A stretch of 64,000 nucleotides of DNA. It comes from Longimicrobiales bacterium. GTDB taxonomy: Bacteria; Gemmatimonadota; Gemmatimonadetes; Longimicrobiales; Gaopeijiaceae. The stretch is from positions 2,136,501-2,200,500 of the forward strand of contig OY282361.1 of the NCBI GenBank assembly GCA_958295645.1, read 5' to 3'. The translations under genes and the position numbers were made by a program. Below the pieces are notes generated by a model. That model searched no databases, was not told where the DNA came from, and saw only the letters and a list, made by a program, of their open reading frames with translations. Of this stretch, positions 1-8,700 are shown in pieces (the stretch's first letter is position 1; the number at the start of each line of letters is the position of its first letter).

Positions 1-123
1 TGCCCGGAGCACATCACCATCACCGACAACGCGATCATCCCTCTGAAGGAACGAGTCGCGGACCGCTACTACGATCCCCTTGCCAAGGTGCTCAAAGTGA
101 TCGGACTGGGAGGAAAGAAGTGA
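1..123 (+). CDS. sdhB: Succinate dehydrogenase iron-sulfur subunit, C-terminal fragment
   Basis: The window opens inside a reading frame whose last 40 residues begin with CPEHITITDNAIIPLKERV and end at a TGA at 121-123. This matches the C-terminal end of the SdhB/FrdB iron-sulfur subunit, where the Cys-Pro is the end of the last cluster-binding motif. The protein would carry electrons from the flavoprotein SdhA to quinone at the inner membrane. Only the tail is visible, so the other cysteine motifs cannot be checked. The stop overlaps the start of the next gene (TGATG), which suggests that gene is translationally coupled to the sdh operon. Confidence 0.72.
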   Translation, partial: CPEHITITDNAIIPLKERVADRYYDPLAKVLKVIGLGGKK

Positions 124-2882
124 TGCGCCGGAAAGACCGCCGCAACAACCGCCGCAACGCCGCCGTCCTGCGGAGCGTTGCGCCCGCGTTCTTCGTTCGA
201 AGCCTTGCGACCGCGATCTTGGTCGCGCTGCTCGCCGGGGCGGCCGACGCCGCGCTCGCCGCGCAGACGCAGACCGCCACGGCATCGCCGACCGTCGCCC
301 AGCAGCAGTCCATCCCCTCCCCCGAGGAGTTCTTCGGCCACCGCATGGGCGCCGACCGCAAGCTCGCCCGCTGGGGCCGGCTCGTCGAGTACTACGACCT
401 GATCGGCCAGCAGAGCGACCGCGTGCAAGTCGTGCACATGGGACCGTCCACCTTGGGCGCTCCTTTCTTGGCGCTGTTCGTGTCCTCGCCCGAGAACTTG
501 GCCAACCTGAACGAGCTTCAGCGCATGAACGGCGTCCTGCAAGACCCGCGCGGCCGTTCACAGGCCGAAATCGACCAGGCGATCGAAAACGGCAAGGTGG
601 TCTTCGTGCAGTCGTACGCGCTCCACTCGACGGAGGTCGCGGCCAGTCAGGCAGCGGCCGAGATCACATACCTGTTCGCGACTCGCGACGATCCCGAAAT
701 AACCGAGATCCTCGACAACACCGTCTCCATCCTCATTCCCGCCTTCAACCCGGACGGCGTGGACATCGTCAACGAGTGGTACGACCGCTGGGTGGGCACC
801 GAATACGAGGGCGCCTCCCCCCCGGAGCTGTACCATCACTACATCGGCCACGACAACAACCGCGACGCCTTCATGCAGAACACGGTCGAGTCGCGCTACG
901 GCGCGCAGATCATGTTCCGGGAATGGGTTCCGCAGGCCTACATCGACCACCACCAGATGGGCGCCTACACGGCCCGCATCTATCTGCCTCCGTACGCCGA
1001 GCCGGTGCGTCCGGAGGCCGATCCGCTCGTCTGGCGCGAGATGGCTTGGTACGGCGCGCACATGGCGTACCGCATGGAGGAAGAGGGCTTCGAAGGCACC
1101 GTCAACGCGGCGATCTACTCGGGCTGGGGCCACTTCGGCTTTCACTGGATCACGCCCTTTCACAACATCGCCGGAATGCTCACCGAGTCGGCGAGCGCCC
1201 GGCTGGCCACCCCGCTGTACGTTCACCCGGACCAGCTGCGGGGCTCCCGCCAACTGCCCGAGTACGAGGCCCAGACCACGTTTCCCAACCCCTGGCCCGG
1301 CGGCTGGTGGCGCGTCCGCGACATCGTCGACCGGCAAATCGCGGCGACCTTCTCGCCTCTGGAAATCGCCGCCCAGAACCGCGAGACCGTCCTGCGCAAC
1401 GCCTACAACAAGGCCAGCCGCCAGATCCAGCGCGGCATGGAAGCCGACGTCCGCGCCTATGTGATTCCCGCGGAGCAGCACGACCCGCCGACCATGCTCA
1501 AGATGGTGGACAAGCTGTTGCTGCAAGGCGTCGCGGTGGAGCGCGCGGGCGCCCCCTTCACGCACGAAGGCCGAACCTACGGCGAGGGCAGCTACGTGGT
1601 GTCCATGGCGCAACCCAAGCGCGGCGTGGTCCGCTGGCTGCTGGGCCAGACGAACTACCCCGACAACAGTTATACGCGCACCGCCGACGGCGATCCCATT
1701 CGCCCCTACGACATGTCTGCGGACGTGTTGGCCGAGTTCATGGGCGTGCGCGTGGATCCGGCGAGGCAGCCGGTGGACGCGGTGGACGCTCGCCTGCAAG
1801 TGGTGTCCAGTGCGCGAGCCGGGGGCAGCGTGGACGCAGCCGGTTCGGGCGGCTACTTGCTCGACGGCCGACTGAACGACGCCTTCAAGGCCGTGAACCT
1901 GCTCTTGGACGCGGGTGTGGGCGTGCGGCGCATGGAAGCGGACATGAACGGGGCCGAGATGGGCGGCGTCGGCATGGGCGGAGCCGAGCCCGGAGACTTC
2001 GTCGTGGACGCCGCTGCCCCCGAAGACGTTCTTCGCGAAGTCGCAGAGACGACAGGCGCGAGCTTTCAGGCCTTCCAAGGCAGCGCTGCGGACGCTGGCG
2101 CTCCGTTGCAACGGCAGCGCATCGGCATGTACAAGCGCCACTACGGCGGCAACATGGACGAAGGCTGGACGCGCTGGCTCCTGGAGGACTTCGCCTTCCC
2201 CTACGCCAGCCTTCTCGACCGCGACATCCTGGACGACGATCTCGGCGACAACTTCGACGTCGTCATCCTGCCGGCGGATTCCAAGCAGATGATGCTGGGG
2301 CCGGAAGGCCGTCCGTCCGGCGGCCGGGGGCCCGATCCCGCGGGCACGCCGCCGGACTATCGCAGCGGCTTCGGCCAAGCGGGCGTGGAAGCGCTCGACG
2401 CCTTCGTGCGGGGGGGCGGCACGCTGGTCGCCTTCGCCCAGGCGGGCCGTCTCGTGCTCGACGAGTTCGACGTGCCCGTGCGCGACGCCGTCCAGGGCAT
2501 GTGGGGCAACGAGTTCTGGGCCCCGGGCTCGACCCTCAAGGTGAAGGTGGACGTGTCGGACCCGCTGGCCTGGGGAATGCCCGAGGAGGCGCTGGTGGCC
2601 TACTTGGCGGGCGGACAAGTCTACGAGACGATCCCCGGGCCGCGCAGCGCCGGCGTCCGTCGCGTCGCCACGTACCGGAGCCGGGACATCCTCCAGAGCG
2701 GCTGGCTGCTGGGCGAAGAGGCCATAGCCGACAAGGCCGCCATGGTGGCCGTCCGCCACGGCGAGGGCGAAATCGTCATGATCGGCTTCCGCGCGCAGCA
2801 CAGGGCGCAGACGCACGGCACCTTCAAGTTCCTCTTCAACGCGCTTCTGCGGCAGGGCGGCTTCCCGGGGAAGGGCGGATAG
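123..2882 (+). CDS. Secreted M14-family zinc carboxypeptidase with C-terminal GATase-like domain
   Basis: A 919-residue protein with an N-terminal signal sequence (Arg-rich n-region, hydrophobic stretch, Ala-rich cleavage region around residues 45-50). The peptidase domain carries the M14 zinc motif HSTE (H168, E171) and a downstream second-ligand region IDHHQMG (H276/H277), with NPDG between them. It probably removes C-terminal residues from peptides in the periplasm or outside the cell. Residues from about 690 onward look like a class-I glutamine-amidotransferase-like fold (VVILPAD, GGGTLVAF, GEIVMIGF) without an evident catalytic Cys, an arrangement I recall from large bacterial M14 proteins. 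The ATG at 123 overlaps the sdhB stop and follows GGGAGGA at 108-113; a GTG at 120 is an equally possible start. Exact substrate is unknown. Confidence 0.85.
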   Translation: MRRKDRRNNRRNAAVLRSVAPAFFVRSLATAILVALLAGAADAALAAQTQTATASPTVAQQQSIPSPEEFFGHRMGADRKLARWGRLVEYYDLIGQQSDRVQVVHMGPSTLGAPFLALFVSSPENLANLNELQRMNGVLQDPRGRSQAEIDQAIENGKVVFVQSYALHSTEVAASQAAAEITYLFATRDDPEITEILDNTVSILIPAFNPDGVDIVNEWYDRWVGTEYEGASPPELYHHYIGHDNNRDAFMQNTVESRYGAQIMFREWVPQAYIDHHQMGAYTARIYLPPYAEPVRPEADPLVWREMAWYGAHMAYRMEEEGFEGTVNAAIYSGWGHFGFHWITPFHNIAGMLTESASARLATPLYVHPDQLRGSRQLPEYEAQTTFPNPWPGGWWRVRDIVDRQIAATFSPLEIAAQNRETVLRNAYNKASRQIQRGMEADVRAYVIPAEQHDPPTMLKMVDKLLLQGVAVERAGAPFTHEGRTYGEGSYVVSMAQPKRGVVRWLLGQTNYPDNSYTRTADGDPIRPYDMSADVLAEFMGVRVDPARQPVDAVDARLQVVSSARAGGSVDAAGSGGYLLDGRLNDAFKAVNLLLDAGVGVRRMEADMNGAEMGGVGMGGAEPGDFVVDAAAPEDVLREVAETTGASFQAFQGSAADAGAPLQRQRIGMYKRHYGGNMDEGWTRWLLEDFAFPYASLLDRDILDDDLGDNFDVVILPADSKQMMLGPEGRPSGGRGPDPAGTPPDYRSGFGQAGVEALDAFVRGGGTLVAFAQAGRLVLDEFDVPVRDAVQGMWGNEFWAPGSTLKVKVDVSDPLAWGMPEEALVAYLAGGQVYETIPGPRSAGVRRVATYRSRDILQSGWLLGEEAIADKAAMVAVRHGEGEIVMIGFRAQHRAQTHGTFKFLFNALLRQGGFPGKGG

Positions 2883-4127
2883 GTGTCCGCAACCGCCGAA
2901 CACAAAGCCCCCGCGGACGGCAACGGAGACGCCCGCCAGCTTGCCTCGGATCGGCGGCCCGTCGCGCCCGCCCGAGTCTTCTCCGGCATCCAGCCGACCG
3001 CCGTGATGACCATCGGCAACTACTTCGGGGCCGTGAAGAACTGGGTGCGCCTCCAGGACGAGCACGACGCCGTCTACTGCGTGGTGGACCTCCATGCCAT
3101 GACCGCGCGCTACGATCCCGAGGAACTGCGCCGCTCCTCGCGCGAGATGTTCGTCGGCCTCTTGGCCTCGGGCATCGACCCCGACAAGGCCACCGTCTTC
3201 ATTCAGTCCAGCGTCCCCGAGCACACCGAACTCTGCTGGGTGCTGGCGACGCTCGCATCGCTGGGCGACTTGGGCCGCATGACGCAGTTCAAGGAGAAGT
3301 CGGGCGTGCAGGGAGGCGACGCCGAGCCGGGCGCTGGAGGGCCGGATCACAGGCGCCCAGGCGGGCGCGAGGAAGGCGGCTTCGTTTCGTCGGGCCTTCT
3401 CTTCTACCCGGTGCTGCAGGCGGCCGACATCCTCGCCTACCGCGCGGCGCTCGTGCCCGTCGGCCAGGACCAGTCCCAGCACCTGGAGATGAGCCGGGGC
3501 TTGGCGCGCCGCTTCAACTCCCGTTTCGGCCACGTCTTCCCCGAACCGGAGACGTTGCACACGCACGTGCCCAAGCTTCTGTCCCCCGCCGACCCGACCC
3601 GCAAGATGAGCAAGAGCCTGGGGCCAAGGCACTACATCGGCCTGTTCGAGGAGGAGGAGTCCATCCGCTCCAAGATTCGCTCCGCGGTCACCGACTCGGG
3701 CGCGCCGCCGACCGCCGGACAGCCGCCCAGTCCCGGCGTCGAGAACCTCCTCGTCATGCTGGAGGCTTCGGGCTCGGAAGAAGCCGCCAAGGAAATGCGC
3801 GAGGACTACTTCGCGGGCTCGCTCCGCTACTCCGACCTCAAGTCGCGCACCGCCGACGCCCTCGTGGCGCTCGCCTCCGAGATGCGCGACCGCCGGGCCG
3901 ACGTCCTGCGCCAAGAGAGCGACATCGAAGGACTCGTCGCCGAGATGGCCCTTCGCGCCCGCGCCATGGCCTCCGAGACCCTGGCGCTGGTCAGGGAGAA
4001 GGCGGGCCTCTGCGCACCGCCGGGCCAGGCCACGTCCGCCTCCCCGTCCGCCTCCGCCGCCACCCCATCCGCCTCCGCCCCCGCCCGATCCAGTTCAGCC
4101 GCTGCAACAGCGCCGATGCCCGCATGA
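2883..4127 (+). CDS. trpS: Tryptophanyl-tRNA synthetase
   Basis: Charges tRNA-Trp with tryptophan (class I synthetase, cytoplasm). The N-terminal ATP motif is SGIQPTAVMTIGNYFGA, with TIGN as the HIGH-type signature at residues 43-46; the KMSKS loop is exact at 241-245. The conserved GLLFYPVLQAADIL and VPVGQDQSQHLE blocks are present. The GTG start directly abuts the previous stop and is needed because the conserved core begins at residue 31 and no ATG precedes it. Two oddities: a Gly/Glu/Arg-rich insertion at about residues 141-167, between MTQFKEKS and the GLLFYP block, and an Ala/Ser/Pro-rich C-terminal tail of roughly 35 residues. The stop overlaps the next start (ATGA). Confidence 0.95.
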   Translation: MSATAEHKAPADGNGDARQLASDRRPVAPARVFSGIQPTAVMTIGNYFGAVKNWVRLQDEHDAVYCVVDLHAMTARYDPEELRRSSREMFVGLLASGIDPDKATVFIQSSVPEHTELCWVLATLASLGDLGRMTQFKEKSGVQGGDAEPGAGGPDHRRPGGREEGGFVSSGLLFYPVLQAADILAYRAALVPVGQDQSQHLEMSRGLARRFNSRFGHVFPEPETLHTHVPKLLSPADPTRKMSKSLGPRHYIGLFEEEESIRSKIRSAVTDSGAPPTAGQPPSPGVENLLVMLEASGSEEAAKEMREDYFAGSLRYSDLKSRTADALVALASEMRDRRADVLRQESDIEGLVAEMALRARAMASETLALVREKAGLCAPPGQATSASPSASAATPSASAPARSSSAAATAPMPA

Positions 4128-5047
4128 GGCCCGTCATGGACATCGGCGGCGTTCTGGTGCCGGCGGCCACGCCCTTCGATTCCGCGACGGGGGACGTGGA
4201 CTTGGCGGCGCTCAGCGAGAACGTCGGCAAGTGGGCGGAGACCGGCGTGCGCGGCTTCGTGATCGGCGGCTCCACGGGCGAAGCGGTTCTGCTCGACGAA
4301 GACGAGCGCTGCGCGGCCTGGGACGTCGTCCGCCGAACCGCGCCCGGCAAGCTGCTGGTCGGCGGCACCGGCGCCGAATCCCTGCGCGCCACGCTACGCC
4401 TCTCGAAGAAGGCGGCCGACCTGGGTTGCGACGCGGTCCTGGTCCAGCCGCCTGCGTTCTACAAGGGCGCGATGACCCCGGACGTCCTGCGGGATCACTA
4501 CTGTGCGGTCGCGGACGCCTCGCGCACGCCCGTCGTCGTCTACCAGGTGCCCACGCGGCTCAGCACGCTCGACTTCCCGTCGGGGCTGGTGACGGAGCTG
4601 GCCAAGCACGAGAACGTCGTGGGCATCAAGGACTCGCGCGGCAAGCTGGAGCTGGTGGGCGAGCTGGTGACGAGCACGGAGCCGGGCTTTCAGGTGATCG
4701 TCGGCAGCGGCAGCCTGCTGTACGCCTCCTTGGAAGCGGGCGCGGCGGGCGGCATCCTGGCCGTGGCCAACTTGGCGCCGCGCGAATGCGTCCGCATCTA
4801 CGAGCGGTTCTGCGCGGGCGACTCGGAGGGCGCGGGCGCGGCGCAGGAGATCGTGGCGCCGCTCCACGACGGGATCGTCGGCGGGATGGGCGTGCCCGGG
4901 GTGAAGCGCGGCCTCGACTTGCTCGGCTACCGGGGCGGTGCGCCGCGCCTGCCGCTTCGGCCCCTGACCGAGAAGCGAAGGGGCGAGTTGACCGCGCTCC
5001 TGGCCGCGGCGGGACTCGGGCCTTCGGTTCCGTCGGCGGATCGATGA
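4124..5047 (+). CDS. Dihydrodipicolinate synthase / 4-hydroxy-2-oxoglutarate aldolase family protein
   Basis: A 307-residue TIM-barrel aldolase of the DHDPS/NAL superfamily. The pyruvate-binding GSTGE is at 49-53, the catalytic tyrosine in VVYQVP at Y140, and the Schiff-base lysine in GIKDSRG at K169. It condenses or cleaves a keto acid through a lysine Schiff base. In true DapA the tyrosine motif is usually YNVP; here it is YQVP, and the downstream blocks (QVIVGSGSLLYAS, ANLAPRECV, GVPGVKRGLDLLGY) resemble 4-hydroxy-2-oxoglutarate aldolases (HOGA type) more than lysine-pathway DapA as I remember them. I therefore leave the symbol blank. The start ATG overlaps the trpS stop; an in-frame ATG at 4136 is the alternative. 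Confidence 0.88.
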   Translation: MRPVMDIGGVLVPAATPFDSATGDVDLAALSENVGKWAETGVRGFVIGGSTGEAVLLDEDERCAAWDVVRRTAPGKLLVGGTGAESLRATLRLSKKAADLGCDAVLVQPPAFYKGAMTPDVLRDHYCAVADASRTPVVVYQVPTRLSTLDFPSGLVTELAKHENVVGIKDSRGKLELVGELVTSTEPGFQVIVGSGSLLYASLEAGAAGGILAVANLAPRECVRIYERFCAGDSEGAGAAQEIVAPLHDGIVGGMGVPGVKRGLDLLGYRGGAPRLPLRPLTEKRRGELTALLAAAGLGPSVPSADR

Positions 5048-5125
5048 GCGGGCGATTTCCGGAGGCTGGCGAAGGGTTCGCGGATCGGCGGTTCGCGGCG
5101 ATGACGGCGGGTCGATGAGCGGGCG
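5041..5125. repeat. 14-bp direct repeat flanking the dapA-like/purA junction
   Basis: The sequence TCGATGAGCGGGCG occurs at 5041-5054, overlapping the stop of the aldolase gene, and again at 5112-5125, where its ATG (5115) is the purA start. The first copy starts a 24-codon frame ending at 5118, just inside purA. This looks like a local duplication; a short leader peptide is possible but has no independent support. Confidence 0.55.
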
Positions 5126-6413
5126 GGCGGCGCCCAACGGCGACTGCACCGTCGTCGTGGGTTGCCAATGGGGCGACGAGGGCAAGGGCAAGGTGGTGGA
5201 CGTGTTCGCCGAGGACGCGGACGTGGTCGCGCGCTACCAGGGCGGGGCCAACGCGGGCCACACGGTGCACGTCGGCGACCACGAGTTCGTGCTGCACCAG
5301 GTGCCGTCGGGGATTCTCCACCCGGGCAAGCGCTGCCTGCTCGGAAACGGCGTCGTGGTGGACTTGGCCCAGTTCTTCAGCGAGTGCGACCACTTGGCGG
5401 AACGCGGTGTGGACGTGCGAGGCCGAATCGGCGTCAGCACGCGCGCGCACGTGGTCTTCGCCCATCACCGGGCGCTGGACGCGGCGCTGGAGACCCGCGC
5501 GAAGCACAAGATCGGAACGACCGGACGCGGCATCGGTCCCGCCTACGAGGACAAGACCGGCCGACGGGGCGTGCGCATCGGCGACCTGCTCGACCGCGCT
5601 TTGGCCGAGGAGACTGTGGCCCGCAGCCTGCAGGGGGCGAGGGAGCGGCTCGAGTGGCTGGGAGCGGATCCCGCTTCGGCCGGCACGCTGGAAGAGGCTC
5701 TGGCGCCCGCGAGCCGCCTGCCGGACGTCGCCGCCGACGTCGGATTGGAGATCTGGGAAGCCCGCGCCAAAGGCAGGCGCGTGTTGCTGGAGGGGGCTCA
5801 AGGCACCGCGCTGGACGTGGACCACGGCACCTATCCCTATGTGACGTCGTCCAACACCACGGCGGGCGCGGCGTCCGCGGGCGCAGGCATCGGCCCGACC
5901 GCGATCGATTCGGTGATCGGCGTGGTCAAGGCGTACACGACCCGGGTCGGCAACGGCCCTCTCCCCACCGGCTTCGACGAGCGCATGGACGCCTTCATGC
6001 GAAAGCTGGGCGCGGAGTTCGGAGCCACGACGGGCCGCCCCCGCCGCTGCGGATGGTTCGACGCCGTGCTGGCCGCCTACGCCGCGCGAGTCAACGGCCT
6101 GACGGGAATCGCCGTCACCAAGCTGGACGTTCTGGACACCCTGCCCGAACTCAAGATCGCCACCGCCTACCGCCTGGGCGACGCCGCCGAACACCCGTTC
6201 CCCCCCACCGTCCAGGAACTCGACCAGGCCGAACCCGTCTACGAGACCCTCCCCGGCTGGACGAAGCCCACCACCGAAGCCCGCCGCCTGGCCGACCTCC
6301 CCGCCAACGCCCGCGCCTACCTGGACCGCATCGAGGAGCTGGCGGGCGTCCCCATCGCCATGGTGTCGGTCGGAACCCGGCGCAACCAAGTCATTCGGGG
6401 GGTCGCGGCGTAG
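5115..6413 (+). CDS. purA: Adenylosuccinate synthetase
   Basis: Converts IMP and aspartate to adenylosuccinate using GTP, the first committed step to AMP. The 432-residue length is normal for bacterial PurA. The GTP-binding loop GDEGKGK is at residues 20-26, NAGHTV at about 46-51, followed by GRGIGPAYEDK, LLEGAQG, GVVKAYTTRVG and TKLDVLD, all expected family blocks. It begins 67 bp after the aldolase gene and ends the first + strand gene cluster; a long hairpin follows immediately. Confidence 0.97.
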   Translation: MSGRAAPNGDCTVVVGCQWGDEGKGKVVDVFAEDADVVARYQGGANAGHTVHVGDHEFVLHQVPSGILHPGKRCLLGNGVVVDLAQFFSECDHLAERGVDVRGRIGVSTRAHVVFAHHRALDAALETRAKHKIGTTGRGIGPAYEDKTGRRGVRIGDLLDRALAEETVARSLQGARERLEWLGADPASAGTLEEALAPASRLPDVAADVGLEIWEARAKGRRVLLEGAQGTALDVDHGTYPYVTSSNTTAGAASAGAGIGPTAIDSVIGVVKAYTTRVGNGPLPTGFDERMDAFMRKLGAEFGATTGRPRRCGWFDAVLAAYAARVNGLTGIAVTKLDVLDTLPELKIATAYRLGDAAEHPFPPTVQELDQAEPVYETLPGWTKPTTEARRLADLPANARAYLDRIEELAGVPIAMVSVGTRRNQVIRGVAA

Positions 6414-6421
6414 GGCTAGCT

Positions 6422-6469
6422 GGCCGTGTACTCGACCGCTTCCGTAAGCGAGCGTCGAGGCCCACGGCC
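6422..6469 (+). terminator. Long GC-rich hairpin downstream of purA
   Basis: GGCCGTG (6422-6428) pairs with CACGGCC (6463-6469), and inside it CTCGACCGCTT (6431-6441) pairs with AAGCG plus GTCGAG (6446-6459) with a three-base bulge and a CCGT loop. It starts 9 bp after the purA stop. No T tract follows, so it may be a terminator of the U-tract-poor type common in GC-rich genomes or a 3' stabilising structure. Confidence 0.5.
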
Positions 6470-6846
6470 GACGGGATGCGCCGTGAACACCGGGCGCCGA
6501 CTACTGGGCCCGACGCTCCGCAGTCAGACGGATGCCGGCGACGCCGACGGCCAGCCACGCCGCGGGCCAATGAACCCCAACTGCCGTCTCCCGCCATGGT
6601 GGCGCGCATCTCTCCGCGGGCCCAAAACGGGAAGGACGCCGCGCGAACAGACTGGAGCCACAGTCCCTCCTGCGCCCCGGCCAGTGCCAGTTGAAGGCCG
6701 ACGGGTTGGAGGCGGGCCTGTCCCAAGGGCCGGCCTGCCCCTGGAATCCTTCGTCCCGCCTGGGTATTTTTGAGGTCTTTCCCGTAGCCCAGTCGCCCTC
6801 CGCGACCTTCCGGCTCGCAGCAACTACCCACTGATCAACCCCCATT
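6470..6846. other. Intergenic region between purA and ffh
   Basis: I see no convincing gene here. Frames on both strands stay open for about 100 codons, but this is expected at this base composition and none shows a recognised motif. I looked for an SRP RNA-like GGAAG/GCAG core because of the neighbouring ffh and did not see one. The last 85 bp contain the most AT-rich stretch (TATTTT at 6765-6770, with a poor -35 match TGGAAT 17 bp upstream), so the ffh promoter is probably here, but this is weak evidence. Confidence 0.4.
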
Positions 6847-8154
6847 TTGTTCGACGACCTCAGCCAGAAGCTCGACAAGGCGCTGGGCCGCTTCCGCCAG
6901 CGGGGCGTGCTGACCGAGCCCATGTTGCGCGAAGGACTCCGCGACATGCGACGGGTGCTACTGGAGGCCGACGTCAACTTCAAGGTGGCGCGGCAGTTCC
7001 TGGAGCGCGTTCGCGAGAAGGCGCTGGGCGAGAAGGTGGTCAAGTCGGTTTCGCCGGGGCAGCAGGTCGTCAAGATCGTGCGCGACGAGCTGGCGGCGCT
7101 GGTGGGGGGCGAAGGCGAGACGGCGGTCAACTGGTCTTCGGCGCCGCCCACGGTCGTGATGCTCGTGGGGTTGCAGGGCTCGGGGAAGACGGCCACGGCG
7201 GCCAAGCTCGGGAAGCGGTGGGTGCGGCGGGGGCGGCCGACGCTTCTGGCGGCCTGCGACCTGCACCGTCCGGCGGCGGTCGAGCAGCTGGTCGTGCTGG
7301 GCGGGAAGGCGGGCGTGCCGGTTCATGCGGCGGAGGGCGCGACCGATCCGCTGGCCGTGGCCGAGGAGGCGCACAAGAGGGCGCGGCAGGAGAAGAAGGC
7401 CGTGCTCGTGGTCGACACGGCGGGGCGGCTCCAGATCGACGAGCCGCTCATGGATCAGCTGGCCCGGCTGAAGGCGCTGCTGTCGCCGGCGGAGATCCTG
7501 CTGGTCGCCGACGCCATGACCGGCCAGCAGGCCGTGAACATCGCCGAGGGATTCGACCGCGTCCTGGGACTGACCGGCTTCGTGCTCACCAAGATGGACG
7601 GAGACGCCCGCGGGGGCGCCGCGCTCTCCATTCGGGGAGTGACGGGCAAGCCGCTCAAGTTCGTGGGCACGGGCGAGGGCGTCGACGCGCTGGAAGCCGT
7701 CGAGCCGGGCCGGATCGCCGACCGCATCCTGCAGAAGGGCGACATCGTGGGCTTGGTGGAGCGCGCGCAGAACGTGGTGGACGCCGAAGAGGCCGAGGCC
7801 TTTCAGAAGCGAGTGACGGGCCGAGGCGTCTTCACGCTCGAGGACTTCCTGTCCGCCATGCGGCAAGTGCAGAAGATGGGACCCCTGCATCAGCTCTTGA
7901 AGCTGGTTCCCGGCGTGCCCCGCGACCTCTCCGCCGACCAGATCGACCCTCGCAAGATGAAGCACGTCGAAGCGATTATTCTTTCGATGACTCCCGAAGA
8001 GCGTCGCAAGCCGGAAATCCTGAACGGGTCGCGGCGCAGGAGAATCGCCCTCGGCAGCGGCCGTCCCGTGGCCGAAGTCAACCAGCTGGTGAAGCGCTTC
8101 GGCGAAACCCGAAAGATGATGAAGCAAATGAGTGGGCTCGTGCCCTCGTTGTAG
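6847..8154 (+). CDS. ffh: Signal recognition particle protein Ffh (SRP54)
   Basis: The GTPase of the signal recognition particle; binds 4.5S RNA and signal sequences on ribosomes and delivers them to FtsY at the membrane. The 435 residues contain the N domain ([12 protein letters not shown]), P-loop GLQGSGKT at 108-115, DTAGR at 190-194, [10 protein letters not shown] at 248-257 and an M domain rich in Met with [21 protein letters not shown]. The start is a TTG at 6847, because FDDL matches the usual second residue onward of Ffh; an ATT lies just before it. No Shine-Dalgarno is visible upstream. It heads the ffh-rpsP-rimM-trmD cluster. Confidence 0.97.
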   Translation: MFDDLSQKLDKALGRFRQRGVLTEPMLREGLRDMRRVLLEADVNFKVARQFLERVREKALGEKVVKSVSPGQQVVKIVRDELAALVGGEGETAVNWSSAPPTVVMLVGLQGSGKTATAAKLGKRWVRRGRPTLLAACDLHRPAAVEQLVVLGGKAGVPVHAAEGATDPLAVAEEAHKRARQEKKAVLVVDTAGRLQIDEPLMDQLARLKALLSPAEILLVADAMTGQQAVNIAEGFDRVLGLTGFVLTKMDGDARGGAALSIRGVTGKPLKFVGTGEGVDALEAVEPGRIADRILQKGDIVGLVERAQNVVDAEEAEAFQKRVTGRGVFTLEDFLSAMRQVQKMGPLHQLLKLVPGVPRDLSADQIDPRKMKHVEAIILSMTPEERRKPEILNGSRRRRIALGSGRPVAEVNQLVKRFGETRKMMKQMSGLVPSL

Positions 8155-8180
8155 GAATTCCCAAACCCGCGCAGAAAGCC

Positions 8181-8684
8181 ATGTCCGTAAGAATCCGTCT
8201 CCGCCGCATGGGGAAGAAGAAGCAACCCCATTACCGCATCGTCGTCGCCGACAGCCGCGCCCCGCGCGACGGCCGCTTCGTCGAGAACCTCGGCTACTAC
8301 AACCCCCTCAAGCACCCGGCCGGCCTGAAGGTCGACATCGACCGCGTGGACTACTGGATCGGCGAAGGCGCCATTCCATCGGCCACCGTGAAGAGCTTGG
8401 TCTCGCAGGCCCGCTCGGCCGGTTCCGGCGACCCGGAGGCGAACGGCGCCGCGCCAGGAGCCGGGGAGCAAGGTGCGGCTGGCGAGGCCGCTGAGGAGGC
8501 TCCCGCCGGAGAGGATGCGGCTGGCGAGGCTGCGTCCGAGCCGTCCGCGAAGACAGCCGATGCGAAGCCCGCGGGCGAATCGGCGGCCGAGGAGTCCTCT
8601 GTCGAGGAGTCCGCCGACAACGAAGCGTCCGCCACCGACGCGTCCGACGACGAGAAGCCTCCGGAGGCAGCGCCCGACGCGTGA
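8181..8684 (+). CDS. rpsP: 30S ribosomal protein S16 with long acidic tail
   Basis: Component of the small ribosomal subunit. The first 80 or so residues are a standard S16 ([44 protein letters not shown]). The protein then runs to 167 residues with an Ala/Glu/Ser/Asp-rich low-complexity tail, about twice the usual length. It begins 26 bp after ffh and ends 16 bp before rimM, in the common ffh-rpsP-rimM-trmD order, so it is almost certainly cotranscribed. The tail has no recognised domain and is probably disordered. Confidence 0.96.
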   Translation: MSVRIRLRRMGKKKQPHYRIVVADSRAPRDGRFVENLGYYNPLKHPAGLKVDIDRVDYWIGEGAIPSATVKSLVSQARSAGSGDPEANGAAPGAGEQGAAGEAAEEAPAGEDAAGEAASEPSAKTADAKPAGESAAEESSVEESADNEASATDASDDEKPPEAAPDA

Positions 8685-8700
8685 CCGAGGGCCGCCCGGC

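Noticed and set aside
558-3914. Long - strand frame over the M14 peptidase and trpS
   Set aside because: It is antisense to two clearly recognised genes and has no domain or start signal.
5044-5118. 24-codon frame before purA
   Set aside because: It arises from a 14-bp duplication of the purA start region and has no support as a peptide gene.
6501-6841. A - strand frame with one hydrophobic stretch in the purA-ffh gap
   Set aside because: No motif, no ribosome-binding site, and it is read through the hairpin-rich gap; chance openness is likely at this GC content.
6414-6846. SRP RNA gene next to ffh
   Set aside because: The conserved tetraloop/asymmetric-loop sequences of SRP RNA are not present on either strand.
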